64,000 nt of DNA from Porodaedalea pini. Taxonomy: Eukaryota; Basidiomycota; Agaricomycetes; Hymenochaetales; Hymenochaetaceae. Position numbers and translations under genes: made by a program. The stretch covers positions 488,221 through 552,220 of the forward strand of contig NBAY01000027.1 in assembly GCA_002794775.1 (NCBI GenBank), read 5' to 3'. The notes under the pieces were generated by a model. The model saw only the letters and a program-made list of their open reading frames with translations. It had not been told where the DNA came from and did no database searches. Positions 44,589 to 57,100 of this stretch are shown here, piece by piece (within the stretch, counting starts at the first letter, position 1; the number at the start of each line of letters is the position of its first letter).

Positions 44589-47500
44589 TCACGTCGTCTC
44601 TGAGAACTTGAGCGGAGAGAACGCCTGTCAACGTGGCGCCGGCCCATCCAAGTCAGTCATGAGAACCAAAAGAAGAACGTAAGAAGGTACACACATATCC
44701 GCCACCCTCGTAGTGCTTGCTGTTCGCCTCCACCCAGTGCAGACGCAGTGCGTGCAGGAACGCAGACAAGCCCTAACAATGCGATCGGTTAGACTTAATA
44801 GCTCTGCTTCGCACACGAGGCAAGAGAAGGAAAGAAATACGCACCTCCATCACGCAAAGGATGAAAATCGTCAGCACGAACCACATGAGGCCGATAACGA
44901 TTAATCCAATCGTGCCGAAGATCCCGCTCCAGCCGAGTGCGATCTCGACGGTCATCGACCATAGCACCTCCGACAGTTGAGCATGCGCCAGTGAGAGCGC
45001 CCAAAGACGCAGATACGAAGCCGTGTGCGAGATACAGCCTAGGCAGAACTCGATGGTGTGAATGACCTGGTGCACCACAACCTCACTGAAGTCGTGTTGT
45101 TCCTGTCAAGAATAGAATGTGAATAAGGTGTCTAGGGATTGGAAGTCGATCATTACGAGACAGCACGTACACCGCCCTCCTCCATTGCTTCCGCAACCGC
45201 ACGGCCGTTACCCTCTTCTTCGCCATCTAAATCTCCGCTCATTCTTGGTGCGTCGTCCGCGTGGTTAAGTCCAACGTAACCCTGCTTGTGAATCTTGTTC
45301 ATCTCCTTCCACTCGAGATATGGCTTTGTGATCAGCAGCCACGGCACGCAAATTGCAGCTAATCCCAGAAGTATCACCTGGACCGGCCCCTGGCCCCTAT
45401 AAAGCTGATCTTCCGCCTCGACGCTCCCTGGCGAGAGGAACATGTTGATAATCATGTTTAGAAGCGATGGTGGCTGAATCGATGCCTGCGACCAGTCGAT
45501 GCTCCACTTGTAGAGGATACAAATAACGAGGTAGCCGAAGATCGATTGAAGGAAGACCATTTGCGGGATGAAGTTACTATACAGATCCGACAGTCTGTGG
45601 AAACGAAGGAGATTCGGAATTTGCAGGCAGAGAGCAAAAGTCATCTGCGGTGAATGTGTCAGTGACTTCTAAAATCGCAGCAAAGCCTTCCACTCACATG
45701 AATAACACCCAGCACGATCGACATTTTCATCTTGTACGAGTTGGTGAAGACGAGTGCATTGTCAGCACCATGCCAAGCTGGATCCAATCCGAAAGGATAG
45801 GTATGCCCATTAGAGACGCCTTCTTGAGAATCCTCGGATCCAGTCCAATCCCATCCTGAATGCCAAATATGAAGAGATTTCGAGAAGATATCGTTGTACA
45901 TCAACCCGGTGTACATAGAGAAAAGACCCATCAACAGAATGATGTAACGTCCACTGCAGGTAACTTAGCGAGTTAATTCAGAAGAAGCAGAAAGACCCAA
46001 CTTACTAGAAAAATGTGCCAAAGATCTATGGAGAAAGAATCAGAGAAGAGGGATAAGTTTAGGCTAGGGTAACTCACTTCTCCAAGATCAGCATGCTTCA
46101 GCTTCCTCTCCGACGCAATCATGACAAGAGCAGAGATAAAGATGATCGTTCCGTGGCCAATATCACCGAACATGACGGCGAACAAGAAAGGGAAGGTGAT
46201 CACCGCGAACAAGCCCGGGTTGACTTCCTGGTACGTCGCCGTTCCGTAGCTGTCCATGATTGCCTGGAAGCCCTCCGTGAATTTGTTGGTCCGAATGAAG
46301 GTCGGAGGCTTCTTGTTGGTACGCAGCTCATGTAGGATTGGAGGAACATTTGTTCCAGATTCCTCCTGGAGTTTGAGTCAGATAGGCAGCAAAACACAGT
46401 TCAATAATACGCACAGTTGCGTGGCGCAGAGCTTCCTGGATATTAACAATATCTCTCGTCGGAACCCATCCTTCAGCAAGCAGAGTCTTGCGCCGAACGT
46501 CGTAGTTGAAGAAATTCAGAGTCTCGTAAATCATCTTCTCTTTGCGAACTACATCTTCCCATTTCGAAACACTGTCGCCGATCGCATTGAGCTCAATGCG
46601 CCTATTGTGACCGGTGTTGTAAAGGGCAGTCGACAGGTCTTCCAGACGCGTGTTGACATCACGAAGTGCATCTGCACGCTTGTCGGCATTCGCATCGATC
46701 GGATAGAGCGTTGCACCCATTGACTCGGCGACCTTGCGGATCTTCGCGAGCAAGGCTTCACCATGAGCGAAAATTATGAAGACATTTTTGCGCGTCTCTT
46801 CGCCAGTGACGGGGTTTATAAAGGGCTCCTCAATATCCGAATGGTTCATGTAGAGGTTGCCTCGCAGAACGCGCCACAATACCCGCTCAAATGTGGGGAG
46901 GCGAGAACGTTCAATCGTCCCTGAGACGAATCTAGGAGAAATGAGTCAAAGGGAGGAGGAAGAGACAACTAACGCACTCCAGATCAAAGCCTCCGGACAT
47001 ATACTGACTCGTCGTGAATTGGCTCTCAGTGTCATCATGCTGGAGTAAAGGGGCGGAGCTCTCGTCGAAGGACGTTCGAATCTCACTCTGGTGTCCCTCA
47101 GCCTGCAGAAAAGGCATTAACAAAGACGCTCGCCACAATCAACAGCAATATGATCATACCTTCTGGAAGAAAACAGCTGTCTCACGTAGAACATGCCTCG
47201 CTTCAATGAGCTCTCTCAAGCGCTCACTCAAAGTCTCATAGCTGTCGTTCATCTGCACAAGCCTCTTCTCGTGCTCAGCCAGCTGGACGTCGAGATCGTC
47301 GATGGTCTGTGGACCACGAGGGCCAACAGTAATCATCATCAATGCTGACTCGTACAATGGCCTGACTCGAATAGGGTCCCTTTCCTTCTCTATCTGCGTC
47401 GTGAAGAAGCGAACGCGACGAGCCATCTCGTCAATGCGGCGTATCTCGGCAACGTATGAACGTTGGAATGTGTTTACTTCTGGGTTCAGCTGCAAAGCCA

Positions 47501-47727
47501 TTGAGTCTTTTCAATGCATTTTTCAGAGACACGACTCACATCTTTGAACTGTACGTTCCCAAGCTCCCCTAGTTCATACACAGCATCATGCGCGACTTCA
47601 GTAGGCACGATGAGTTGCACAAGGCTCATCTGCTCAGAGTCTGTGGCGAGTCATAAATCAGAACGATTACCACTTAACCTATATAATAAGAGTGCTCACG
47701 AAAGAATGTTGGGTATTCATCCCCCAT
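44589..47727 (-). CDS. VPH1: V-type H+-ATPase subunit a
   Basis: Twelve exons: 47727-47700, 47640-47540, 47489-47160, 47102-46978, 46931-46415, 46365-46078, 46025-46006, 45953-45698, 45644-45171, 45102-44845, 44772-44695, 44624-44589. Phases agree throughout and give 836 residues (yeast Vph1 has 840). The N-terminal cytosolic half begins [23 protein letters not shown], and regulates V1-Vo assembly. The C-terminal membrane half carries [25 protein letters not shown] and the proton-channel helix [20 protein letters not shown], whose Arg is essential for proton transport in the family. The last exon ([11 protein letters not shown]) is 36 nt. Exon 7 is only 20 nt. The gene is intact. Confidence 0.96.
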
Positions 47728-48560
47728 TTTGTTCACGAATACCCGCGAACGCCGTACTAAGTTGGACAGAAAAGAGGAGCGAGAAGTGTCGACGCGAATA
47801 CACGTGATGACATAATTCCGTGGGAAGCGATCACCTATTTGACACCACGTAGAACCTTAACGTTGCGCCGACTCGGAGCGAGCGAAATTTCAAGTTCAGC
47901 ACAGGCTACGAGGAAGTTCTGTAAACCACTGAAAGCTCATTAAACGGCTGGCATACTAAATCGACCTACTCCCGGATACTTCCATCCAGGCTCTCGGCTT
48001 TGAAGACACTCCATTGAGTCGAAGCGTGATGTGGACGATCGCGAGCAGTGAAGCGTGCATACCCATCTTCACTTCCGTAACTCGTTGACCTTCTTACTAC
48101 GCTCAGAATAAAGGCATTATGGATATACAATCTGAAAGGAAAGCAACCGTTATCTCCGACAGGAGCCTGACATTACTAGACTTTGGCCACCAAACACGCA
48201 TTCCTGGCGTGTGAAGTCGGAAATAATCACTTGCCCAGTGCCCTAGCAATCTCCTCAGCGGAATATAGGGAGATCCTGTGGTTAAGCGACAGGCTTCAAG
48301 CTGCCTTGTGTTTATCAGGACAAAGGTCGCAACTGCTCATACTATTGAGTCGAACAAGACAAATATGCCATTCATCCAGTATTTTCGGCCGTGACGGACG
48401 GCCCAGTCCAGCCGTGCTGGGAGCCCTCAGAACCATCATGCTTCCAATGTTTCAGGAGATTCAGTATTTAAAGTGATCCCTTGCTCTGTCAAAGTATCAG
48501 TGTTCTGATCTCTTTGACACCCTCGTCCGCTGCTTCACAATCCTTCCCAAACAAATAGGA
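47728..48560. other. divergent intergenic region
   Basis: It separates the start of the V-ATPase gene from the first cerato-platanin. A TATTTAA box at 48465-48471 lies about 95 bp before the cerato-platanin ATG. No other gene is recognised. Confidence 0.55.
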
Positions 48561-48992
48561 ATGAAGTCCTTCGCCATCGTCACTATACTCTGCGCTGTTG
48601 CTGGCCTATCCACCGCCCAAACTACCGAGCGTGCGGCATACGATCCCACATACGATAATGCGGATGGGAACATGAACTCCGTCTCGTGCGGCGACCAGCT
48701 TTTCGCCCGCTTCCCGACCTTCGACTCCCTGCCCTCGTTCCCGCGCATCAGCGGTACTGCGTTTATCAACAACTCAAGCTCCCCGAACTGCGGCTCATGC
48801 CGGAGGCTCGGAGTTGAGGGTTCGCGTCTTCCATTCACCCATTTCACGGCGATCGACGTCGTTGGAGAAGGCTTCAACCTTTCTGAGGAGTCTATGCTCG
48901 CTCTCACGGGAGAGGATGGCATAAGTAAGGGTTCGGCAGAGATCACCGCTGTTCCAGTGCCTGCGTATATATGTGGCATCTTTTCTCAGTGA
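48561..48992 (+). CDS. cerato-platanin family secreted protein, copy 1
   Basis: A 143-residue single-exon protein. A signal peptide MKSFAIVTILCAVAGLSTA precedes the mature domain. Family marks are YDPTYDNADGNMNSVSC, FPTFDSLPSFPRISG, SSPNCGSC, AIDVVGEGFNLSEESMLAL and a final cysteine near the C-terminus, giving the four cysteines that form two disulfides. Cerato-platanins are small secreted beta-barrel proteins with chitin-oligomer binding or expansin-like activity, found in the fungal wall and in host contact. The residue after the CGSC cysteine is Arg where the second copy and the family usually have Trp. A TATTTAA box lies at 48465. Confidence 0.9.
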   Translation: MKSFAIVTILCAVAGLSTAQTTERAAYDPTYDNADGNMNSVSCGDQLFARFPTFDSLPSFPRISGTAFINNSSSPNCGSCRRLGVEGSRLPFTHFTAIDVVGEGFNLSEESMLALTGEDGISKGSAEITAVPVPAYICGIFSQ

Positions 48993-49695
48993 TTAGCATC
49001 TCGATAATGCGGCGAGACGAATGTAAGTTGTATATCCTCTGAAGCTCATCAACCAATTCTAACTCGTAGCGTGTGCAGAGATCGAGCAAGGAACATTTGT
49101 GCAAGAAACCATACCATGGCTGTTGACTGAAATGGAATCGGTGAAGTTTTATTGTTGCAAGACTCTTCTAAACGTCAGAAACAAGTTTCGTTGCGTCTGC
49201 AGTCCTGGCTTACTGAAATGCATTCGCCGTTCAGCCCCGACATCATTTGTGTACAACAGTTCTTCATGCTCCGCAGTGCAGCTAAGTCATCTACTTCCTT
49301 TCTATACATCAAAACTTGAAACAGTTAGAGACAGGCCGCTAAGCACGCATTCTTACATCCCAATTGGAGCGTTTATCGCCCTGGAGGTCTCGCAGCAGGG
49401 AAACTAGCGATCATTCCTATACACTTTCTTGCCTGTTTCGGGACTGACTCTGTCAAGTGTACAAGAAGAATGTAGCAGCTACCAAACCTACTTGTTTATG
49501 CCAAGACAAATCTGCCGCTCCTCGAGGATTTCGACTCAGATAGACGGCTTAGCATGATTGTAGCGGGTAACTTGCAAACATCCTCTGTTCTGTGTCTCAG
49601 GTGCTAATGTATATAAAGCAGAGCAGAATCTGTTGGAAAGCCAGTGCTCGGACTTCGTCAACACCTTTCATACACACATTCACTCTGCGCAGATA
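48993..49695. other. spacer between the cerato-platanin genes
   Basis: About 700 bp without a recognisable gene. A TATATAAA box at 49610-49617 serves the second copy. Confidence 0.55.
49610..49617 (+). promoter_or_regulatory. TATA box of cerato-platanin copy 2
   Basis: TATATAAA lies 79 bp upstream of the ATG at 49696. Confidence 0.6.
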
Positions 49696-50130
49696 ATGGA
49701 GTCTTTTATCCTCCCCACTATGCTCGTCATAGCTGTGAACCTTGCGGCTGCTCAAATTTCTACCCGTGCTACTTACGATGCTACGTACGACAACGCAAGC
49801 GGAAACACAAACTCCGTCGCGTGTGGCGGCCAACTCTCGGGACGTTTCCCTACATTCGGCTCGCTCCCCGCTTTCCCGCGCATCGGCGGGACATCATTCA
49901 TAAACAACTCGAGTTCGCCGAACTGCGGCTCTTGCTGGAGACTCGAGCTCGAAGGCTCTCGGGAGCCTCACATATTCTTTTTGGCGGTTGACGTCGCGGG
50001 TGACGGTTTCAATATTTCCGAGGAGGCCATGCTCGAACTCGCAGGCCAAGACGGTATAAACAATGGCTCAATAAGCATCACGGCCAGCGCAGCCCCTGGT
50101 GAGGACTGTGGGTTCTTCACCGAGCGATAA
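49696..50130 (+). CDS. cerato-platanin family secreted protein, copy 2
   Basis: A 144-residue protein starting MESFILPTMLVIAVNLAAAQ, a signal peptide. An in-frame upstream ATG-less extension (from 49633) exists, but the ATG at 49696 gives a proper signal sequence about 80 bp after the TATA box. The mature domain has YDATYDNASGNTNSVAC, FPTFGSLPAFPRIGG, SSPNCGSCWRL, VDVAGDGFNISEEAMLEL and a last cysteine in EDCGFF. It is a tandem paralogue of 48561-48992, with the Trp after CGSC retained. The two are clearly a local duplication, now diverged. Confidence 0.92.
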   Translation: MESFILPTMLVIAVNLAAAQISTRATYDATYDNASGNTNSVACGGQLSGRFPTFGSLPAFPRIGGTSFINNSSSPNCGSCWRLELEGSREPHIFFLAVDVAGDGFNISEEAMLELAGQDGINNGSISITASAAPGEDCGFFTER

Positions 50131-50403
50131 TAAAGGAAGGGTCATGGTAAGGCCTTTTCTTTTCTTTTGTAAAACAAAAGATAATTAATCTTGTAATAAG
50201 GTAGCTCAGGTACCAGCCAGATACTTTTGGTGGAGGGGACATGTGTCGGAAAGGATATTGTAGTTTTATTACCAGAGACCTCAATTCCAATTTAATCGGT
50301 GTAACAAGAATTTAGTGTTGTGCGTCTTCCTGCCTGAGTCTAAAGTGAGTGAATGCACAGACACGGTTGTTCGGAACGCAAAAGTCAGATTGCCGGACCG
50401 GTG

Positions 50404-50805
50404 ATGCAATCATACTATTTTGGAAAGTCTGTCTTAGTAACCGTGGACCCCGAAATCCCGGCAGATGCAGAACGGAACGCAAGTACCAGCACACCCAAGC
50501 AGGATCATCTTATAGTAATGCCTCACGCTCTCGACTACAACTCCAACGTCTATCTAGCTGTATCGCTCACGCCCTCCTCCGCTTACACAAGTAGACCCAT
50601 CTCGCTTGAGGCATACCCATCTATCACATCTGCAGGAAACGTCGGCGAGCTGCAGGACGTGAAGCTGCTCAGTGTTCCTAAAGATGAATGGCCTAACGTC
50701 GGGGAGGATATCTTGAATGCTCTGAAGGGCGACAAGGAGAATATCTTGCGCGTTGACGTTCAGGAACCGAAGCCCAGGAAGAAACGTGGCAGCGATGAAC
50801 TTTGA
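50404..50805 (+). CDS. small conserved hypothetical protein
   Basis: 134 residues from the ATG at 50404; an in-frame ATG at 50353 would add 17. The C-terminal part has VPKDEWPNVGEDILNALKG, then ILRVDVQEPKPRKKRG. The basic tail suggests nucleic-acid contact or nuclear location, but that is inference. I recall similar basidiomycete hypothetical proteins ending in RVDVQEPR and RxKRG. No domain is recognised. The gene looks uninterrupted. Confidence 0.6.
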   Translation: MQSYYFGKSVLVTVDPEIPADAERNASTSTPKQDHLIVMPHALDYNSNVYLAVSLTPSSAYTSRPISLEAYPSITSAGNVGELQDVKLLSVPKDEWPNVGEDILNALKGDKENILRVDVQEPKPRKKRGSDEL

Positions 50806-51168
50806 CGAACTTGTATTTCTTGGCGGAGACCTTGATGTATGATTATTTTATTGAATATATTCCCGAAGACTGTTCTTACTCCTACTACTGTTAAGATGAA
50901 AAGACTATATGTGGAATTGTAAACCTGTACAAGATGGGATGTCTACTATTACAACACGAGCACTGCTTTGTGTTCCAGAGTGTACATATGTAGAAATTGG
51001 ACGAATGTCTGCGAGATGATGTGTAAATGGAGTGAGAAATGGAGCAAGAAAAGAAAGTGTCAGTCTGTGAGTAGTGCGTGATGAATATCTGAGCTGAAAA
51101 TGTGGTATAAGTTGAATAAATATTTTAATGTCCAATAGCTTGCTCGCGAGACGCCGTTAGAATGACTC
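50806..51168. other. convergent intergenic region
   Basis: AT-rich 3' flank of two convergent genes. Nothing else is seen. Confidence 0.5.
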
Positions 51169-54100
51169 TCAGCGCCGAGACGCAATCGAAGCCCGAGCTG
51201 CTTTGCGTTCGATGTCGCGCGCCCGCCGACACGCGCTTGCGATTGCTCTCATCCAAACCTGGCATTCCTTCGGTGAAACTGTTTTGAACGCCATTGCTTC
51301 GCCTCCGCGAGGGTAGGCAAAGACGAGCTGAAACCCAAGTTCGTCTGAAGTTTATAGTAAGTACGTGAATAGGTTGAACGAGGGTTCATAATGCAGACAG
51401 ACCTTTTCCAGGAAGGTCTTTGACTTCAACTTGGTTGAGTTGAATTGGCTAAAACATCCGCTCGGCCTAGTTCATGCATTGCGAAGACGTGGGCAGTACT
51501 CACCATTTTGTATAGACGGTTGACGCCTTCATCCGTCAATATGATCATGTCATTGCACAAGAATGCGCGTAGCTTTCTTCCGCTCTTATACTTTGCTAGC
51601 GTGCCTTCCTTGATCAGTTTCCGCGGGCCCATGTAACTCGTGCACTTGGCTAGATCGAGTCGTCTGTTGAACGAATCCGAATTAACTTTGCTCACACCTC
51701 CGCTTTAGGACTCGCTCACCCTTGGCCCACGTAGAGATTTCTTGAGACGGCTTCCAAACGTGCCCGGCCCTCCTGTTCTCGGATAGCTTCGTTGATGTAG
51801 TTCAAGACACGCTCAACGGATTCCAGTGCAGAGTTGATCTGCTTGCATTCTGCTTCTCCCTCGCTATGGTTAAGGACCTGATCATACAGAACTCAATCGG
51901 TGAAGTTGAATCTTAGGAAGCATAAGACCGTACCTGACGTATTAACAAAGGGTAACGCGTTATTCGTTGCACTTCATAGCATTGTTAGAGCCCGAATAAA
52001 GCAGCTATCGTCCGCATTACTCACTTGGTGCGAGTAGATAGCTCGACAGATCGAGATTTCTGACAGCAGGATCTTCTCGGAGTCGCTGTTTGAATATTTA
52101 ATACATCTTCGACAGTATAGGAATGCAAAAGCAGACCTTCAGATGAGCAGCAACATCTGGTCGATTATCACGAATAGTTTGGAGAATTTTAATGGCATAG
52201 GATTGATTGATGCAGTAATCCTGGAAAACAGGGATTAGAGAACGAAGAGTTGGCTAAACTAAACAGACATACCGCGTACACGCCCATGCTGACCATATGA
52301 CGGTCAAGCAAGTCACCTATAGTGTCGATATATAAGCGACATTCCTTCTGTCGCTCTTCGAGAGAACTCAGGAAGGTCTGTTGAAGTATAAGTAAACTGG
52401 CGACGCAGTCAGCCATACGACGTACAGTATTGACGAGGAGAAGGTCCTCGATATTCGCGAATACGACCGTAATCTCCTTCTCACTGAGCAAGGAGATCAT
52501 GCTCGAATAGAACACCTCAACATCCAAAGTCAGACTTACGGAGTGGAATGGACTAAGTTGAACTCACCTCTACGATAAGCTGAAGATCCCTGACATATGC
52601 AGCTTCCGTGTTGATCAATTCAAAGATGGCCTAGACGTAAATTCAGAAAGGAAAATAAAGTATTCGAAAAATGGATACTCACCTCTTGCCTTTTTCGCTC
52701 TAAAGGAGGAATGCCTTCGAGAGCATCTCTTCCAAGGAGACTGGCCCAAGACTTACGCATTTCATGAACAACAGAAAAAATCTAACCGAGCTTAGTTTAA
52801 ATACTGTACTTACCGAACCGAATGCGGTGCCAGAGTCCGTGCTGGGGCTATCCATAGTGCTAGTAGAGCTCATGATAGGTCCCGATATTTGTAGGCGCGG
52901 GCGTTCTGACTCATTATCGGGTGTCTTACTCCGTGATAGGAATTTAAAGATGTGAGAATGGTTTCGACTGTCCGAACCTTCCTTTGAAGGAGTCGCCGAG
53001 AGCGAAGGCGGAAGCCCAGGCGAGGGCGGCCCGGTATCGACCGAAGACATGGATAGCCTATAGTTCTTGGAGTGCCGAAACGCCTCGTAACGCTCGAAAG
53101 CATCATCGACGTGCAGTACCGAGCTCGGTGTTGAAGGCAGATCCTTATCCGATGGCAGAGAGGGTAAAGAAGTAACCGACAGCCTATTCGGTGCCTCCGG
53201 AGGCGTGCGGCGGCGACGTGCGGCGGTCGACCGCCGACGTGCTGGCCTGCGCGCATCATTCTCAATAGTGTCAGTACTAGCATTCTTCACTAGAAGTCCC
53301 GCTGCTTCAAGCACGCGCTGGCGCTCCAGCTCACGTGCCTCGTGTTCTTTCTTTTTCTCCTCGTCACTGCGTTCAACAGCCTCTGCAGCCTCTGACTCCG
53401 ACTCCGAAGACTCGAAAGAATGGTACTCTTCACCGTCCGAGCCTTCATCGTCCGAGCTATCGTGCAGATCGATAGGCAGTCGCATGGTTGAAGGCGAGTC
53501 TTTGTGTACGTGCTGGTGGGATGAAGCGGCGTGAGCCGTTGTCGCGTCTTCTGAGCCGACTTCTATATCAATTATGGATCTAGGGCCATTGCTTCCGCCT
53601 TCACGCGTATGCACAAACGAGAACAGCACGGATAGATTGGCATAGATTTTATTATTGTTGGTTCGTCATACATGCGAAAAAAGAACGGAAGAAATAACTT
53701 CAGTCTATTGCCACCGACATAAGCAGAAAAGGAATGACTCAAGAGGAAGAGTCTAAATTAGCGTGATGACTAACCCTCAACGACTTCCAGGTAGGCAGCG
53801 GGTACGATGAATATAACTCCTCCTTGCTCAGTTTTCCACCAATCTGCTTCGCTGCGGTCGACGATCGTGAGCGTATCGCCCTCAACGAAGGGGAGCTCGT
53901 CAGCATTTCCTCCAGAATACGAGTAAAGAGCTTTTGCTTTCACTACAAAGTCGAGTTTAGTATGAGTTGTAAACGGCAATAATACGATGGACCCACCGTT
54001 TTCCAGTTCCTGCACGTAAGTACTCGGGAAGAACCCTGATTTGCCACCCTTCACCGTCACACCATACCACCAGGCACCTCCGGACTTTGAAGGATTGGCA

Positions 54101-57100
54101 GTCACAACAATGTTTTCCGCAAAAGCTAAGGACGAAATCTTATGAATTTCCCTTACCAAATAAAACCTGGCTGAGTCCACTTACAGAGATCCTCAGGCCT
54201 CTGTCCATCGTACGGGTATAAAGTACGGACGCGATATTCTAGTGAATAATGCTGTTCAGTCTCAATTCATAGACGCTAAAAGCAGAATCTAATACCCTTC
54301 GATTTGTCGACGTCCTGCAAAGGATCGGCACTTTCATCTGCGGGAGCCTCCTGGACCTGGATTGATGGATAGCAGCAGACTGCTCCGGCTCCTCTTCTTC
54401 CTTTTCCTCAATTGTTGCCGGAAGAGGCGATACGGCTCCCTCGTCCGCCGCCAGCCCAGCATACCAGTCCACAGATTGTCTGTAGCTCGATCGAGTATCT
54501 GCATCCTGGTTCAGTGGCACAGACGCGGGTTCTGGCGCAGGAGGAGATGGTGGGCGAGGTGCGGCATTGATATGCGGAGGTGGCGCTGTATCACCGAGTA
54601 CCTGGCCCGTAACGGCAGCTGCACTGCGGTCGTTCGTGACCGCCTTCTTCAGACGAGCGCCCGCGACAATTGAGCTCAAAAGCGCACTTCGATCGCCACC
54701 AGCTGCAGGCGACGCTGCGACCGGCGCTGCAGGCGCAGGCGGTGGTATCGGGGCAGCAGGTGCGGGAGGCGGAGGAGGCGCAGCCGGCGTGCTTGGCGAC
54801 ACAGGGGCGGTCACGGACCCCATCGCTGGAGCAGGCGGTGGTGCCGGCGGTGCTGGTGCAGGAGGCGCAGACATTGGTGCAGGCGTCTGCGGATGAGAGC
54901 CCGCCGCCGACTGGGACGAGTACCACCTCCGAAGAGCTGCTGTGCCAGCATATCGCGCGCGTTACGAGAGCTCGAGATTTCGTCATCACTGCTGTCCTCA
55001 TCCTCAATCTCGCGCGCATCACCCCAGTCGTCGTCGTCTTGTGGCGCTGTGTTATAATTGGTCCGTATCGCAGGCGGCGCAGGACTTCGCGAGATAGGCG
55101 GCGAAACCGCCGGCGGAGGTGGAGCTACGGGCGCCTGAGGTGGCTTAAAGAAAGGGTTCGTACCACCGGTCGAGGTCGGAGGAGTCGGTGTCGCGGCCGA
55201 GCCATTCCTTGGTTCATAAGTTTGCTGAACGGATTTGTCCTGGGCTTCTCGCCTGTCGAAGACGCCGAAACAGGCGCGGGCGGTGACATCAGGCTGGGCG
55301 ACGGGAGGGCCGGGGCTGGAGGCGCTGCGGGAGGCGGAGGTGGGGGAGCTGGAGCAGGCGGAGCTGGAGCAGGAGGCACTTGGACCGGAGTACTTGGTGC
55401 TGAGCTCTGCTTCGCCGAGCCTGACAGGAACTCTTTTCTCCGGTTCTGGTATTCCTCCTCTGCGCGGCGCATGTCCTCTTCCTCTTTCTCGAGTTGGCGA
55501 AGACGCTCCGCGCGTGCCTCACGTTGCTTTCTGAGGCGTTCCTCGCGCTCGCGCAGCATCTCTTCCTCCGGGTCGACCTCAGGGGCGGCGGGTGCCGCGG
55601 CCGGGGCCGCAACGGGAGTGGAGACAGGAGGAACCGGGGGAGGCGGGGCAGGAGACGCGACAGGCGCACGGGGCGCTTGACCTCTCTTCACGGGGGCGGC
55701 GGAGCTGGAGCACGCTTATGCACAGGAGGCGGTGCCGACTTCGCAGCTGCAGCAGGAGGAGACTGTATAGCAGGTGCGACAGATGGCGTCGCAGGGCTAG
55801 GAGTTACTGCCCTTCCTTCCTTCAAAGCCTTCTCACTTTCGAGTCTCTCGCGTCGGGAGCGCTCGCGTTCTTCGAGTTCTCGCTCCGCCTGGCGCGCTTT
55901 CTCTTCTGCCTCCTTTTTTTCGCGCGCTAGGCGGTCCTCAACGCTCGTGTCGACGCTCGGCGACTCAGGCGCATCCCCGGGTGGGCCGGGTGTGACAACG
56001 CCAAGTGCGCGCATACGCTCCTGCACCCGGCGCTGCGCTTGCTCGCGGAGCTCCTCCTTCGTTAGGCTCCGAGTAGGCGCGGGCGATGCAGCGGGCTTCG
56101 GGGCTGGTGGTGGCTTGCTGATCGACGACGCGGGAGCTGCCGGTGGTGGGGGCGGCGGCGAGCGCACTGCTACTGCTGCTGGAGGACTGCGCGGGCGATC
56201 GCGGTCACGTCCGTAAGGCCTGTCTCGGTCGTAATCTCTGTCTCTGTCTCTATCCCTATCCCTTTCACGATCGAGATCCCAATCTCTGTCCCGATCCCTA
56301 TCATAGTCTCGATCCCTTGAACGCTCCCGATCGTACGATCCGCGCGAGTACCCGCCACCGTCGCGGTCGCGGTCATAACCCCGCTCATCATAGCGCCCGA
56401 ACCGTTCATTGCGCCTATCTCTTTCGCGAGTCCACTCTCGCTTCTCGCGTTCGCGGCGGCGTTCTCTATCTTCCTGCTTCCTCTGGACTTCAGGTATTAC
56501 GCTCATGCATCATGTGCAATAAGTCGCGCTCGAGCTTCCTGCGCTCTTCGTCTTTTGCGGTGGAGCGTGGTCCGCGAGAGACGTATTCGAGGTCCTCCTG
56601 GATGCGTTTCACGCGGTAACGCAGATCCTCCATTTCGCGCTCGAGCTCCTCATCCTCACGCGTACGGTTATTAATTTCTTCTGCACTGCGATCAAGCATC
56701 TTTGCGGTGTTTTCAAGGGTGCGACGCATGCTTTCGAGGTCGTCCGAAGGTGATTCATTGCCAACACGCACGTTTCGCCGGTCGATATGCCGAGAACGAC
56801 TCTGATAGTAAGACCCGAGTCATTGTCATCCGTATGCTTATACACAGTCGCATCTTTCCGTCCTCCAGCACCTGGTGCGCTTGAGTCGTTGAAAGAGCGC
56901 ACCTTACCGCGCGAGATTGCGTCAGTACTACCCGCCGACGCGGGGCGCGACGTGTCGTGTTTGAGAATATCCTTGAGGAAATTGACGGATGTGTCGAGGT
57001 CGCGAGAGGACGGGGGTACGAGCTCTGGTGGGAGCTGATCGGGGACCTCCATTCCATTGAGTTCTGTAACGAGTTAAACCAAAGGCGTAGATCGCTAGAG

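Noticed and set aside
54670..56216. Long plus-strand Gly/Ala/Arg-rich open frames
   Set aside because: They mirror Pro/Ala/Asp/Arg-rich coding sequence of the minus-strand intersectin-like gene in GC-rich DNA.
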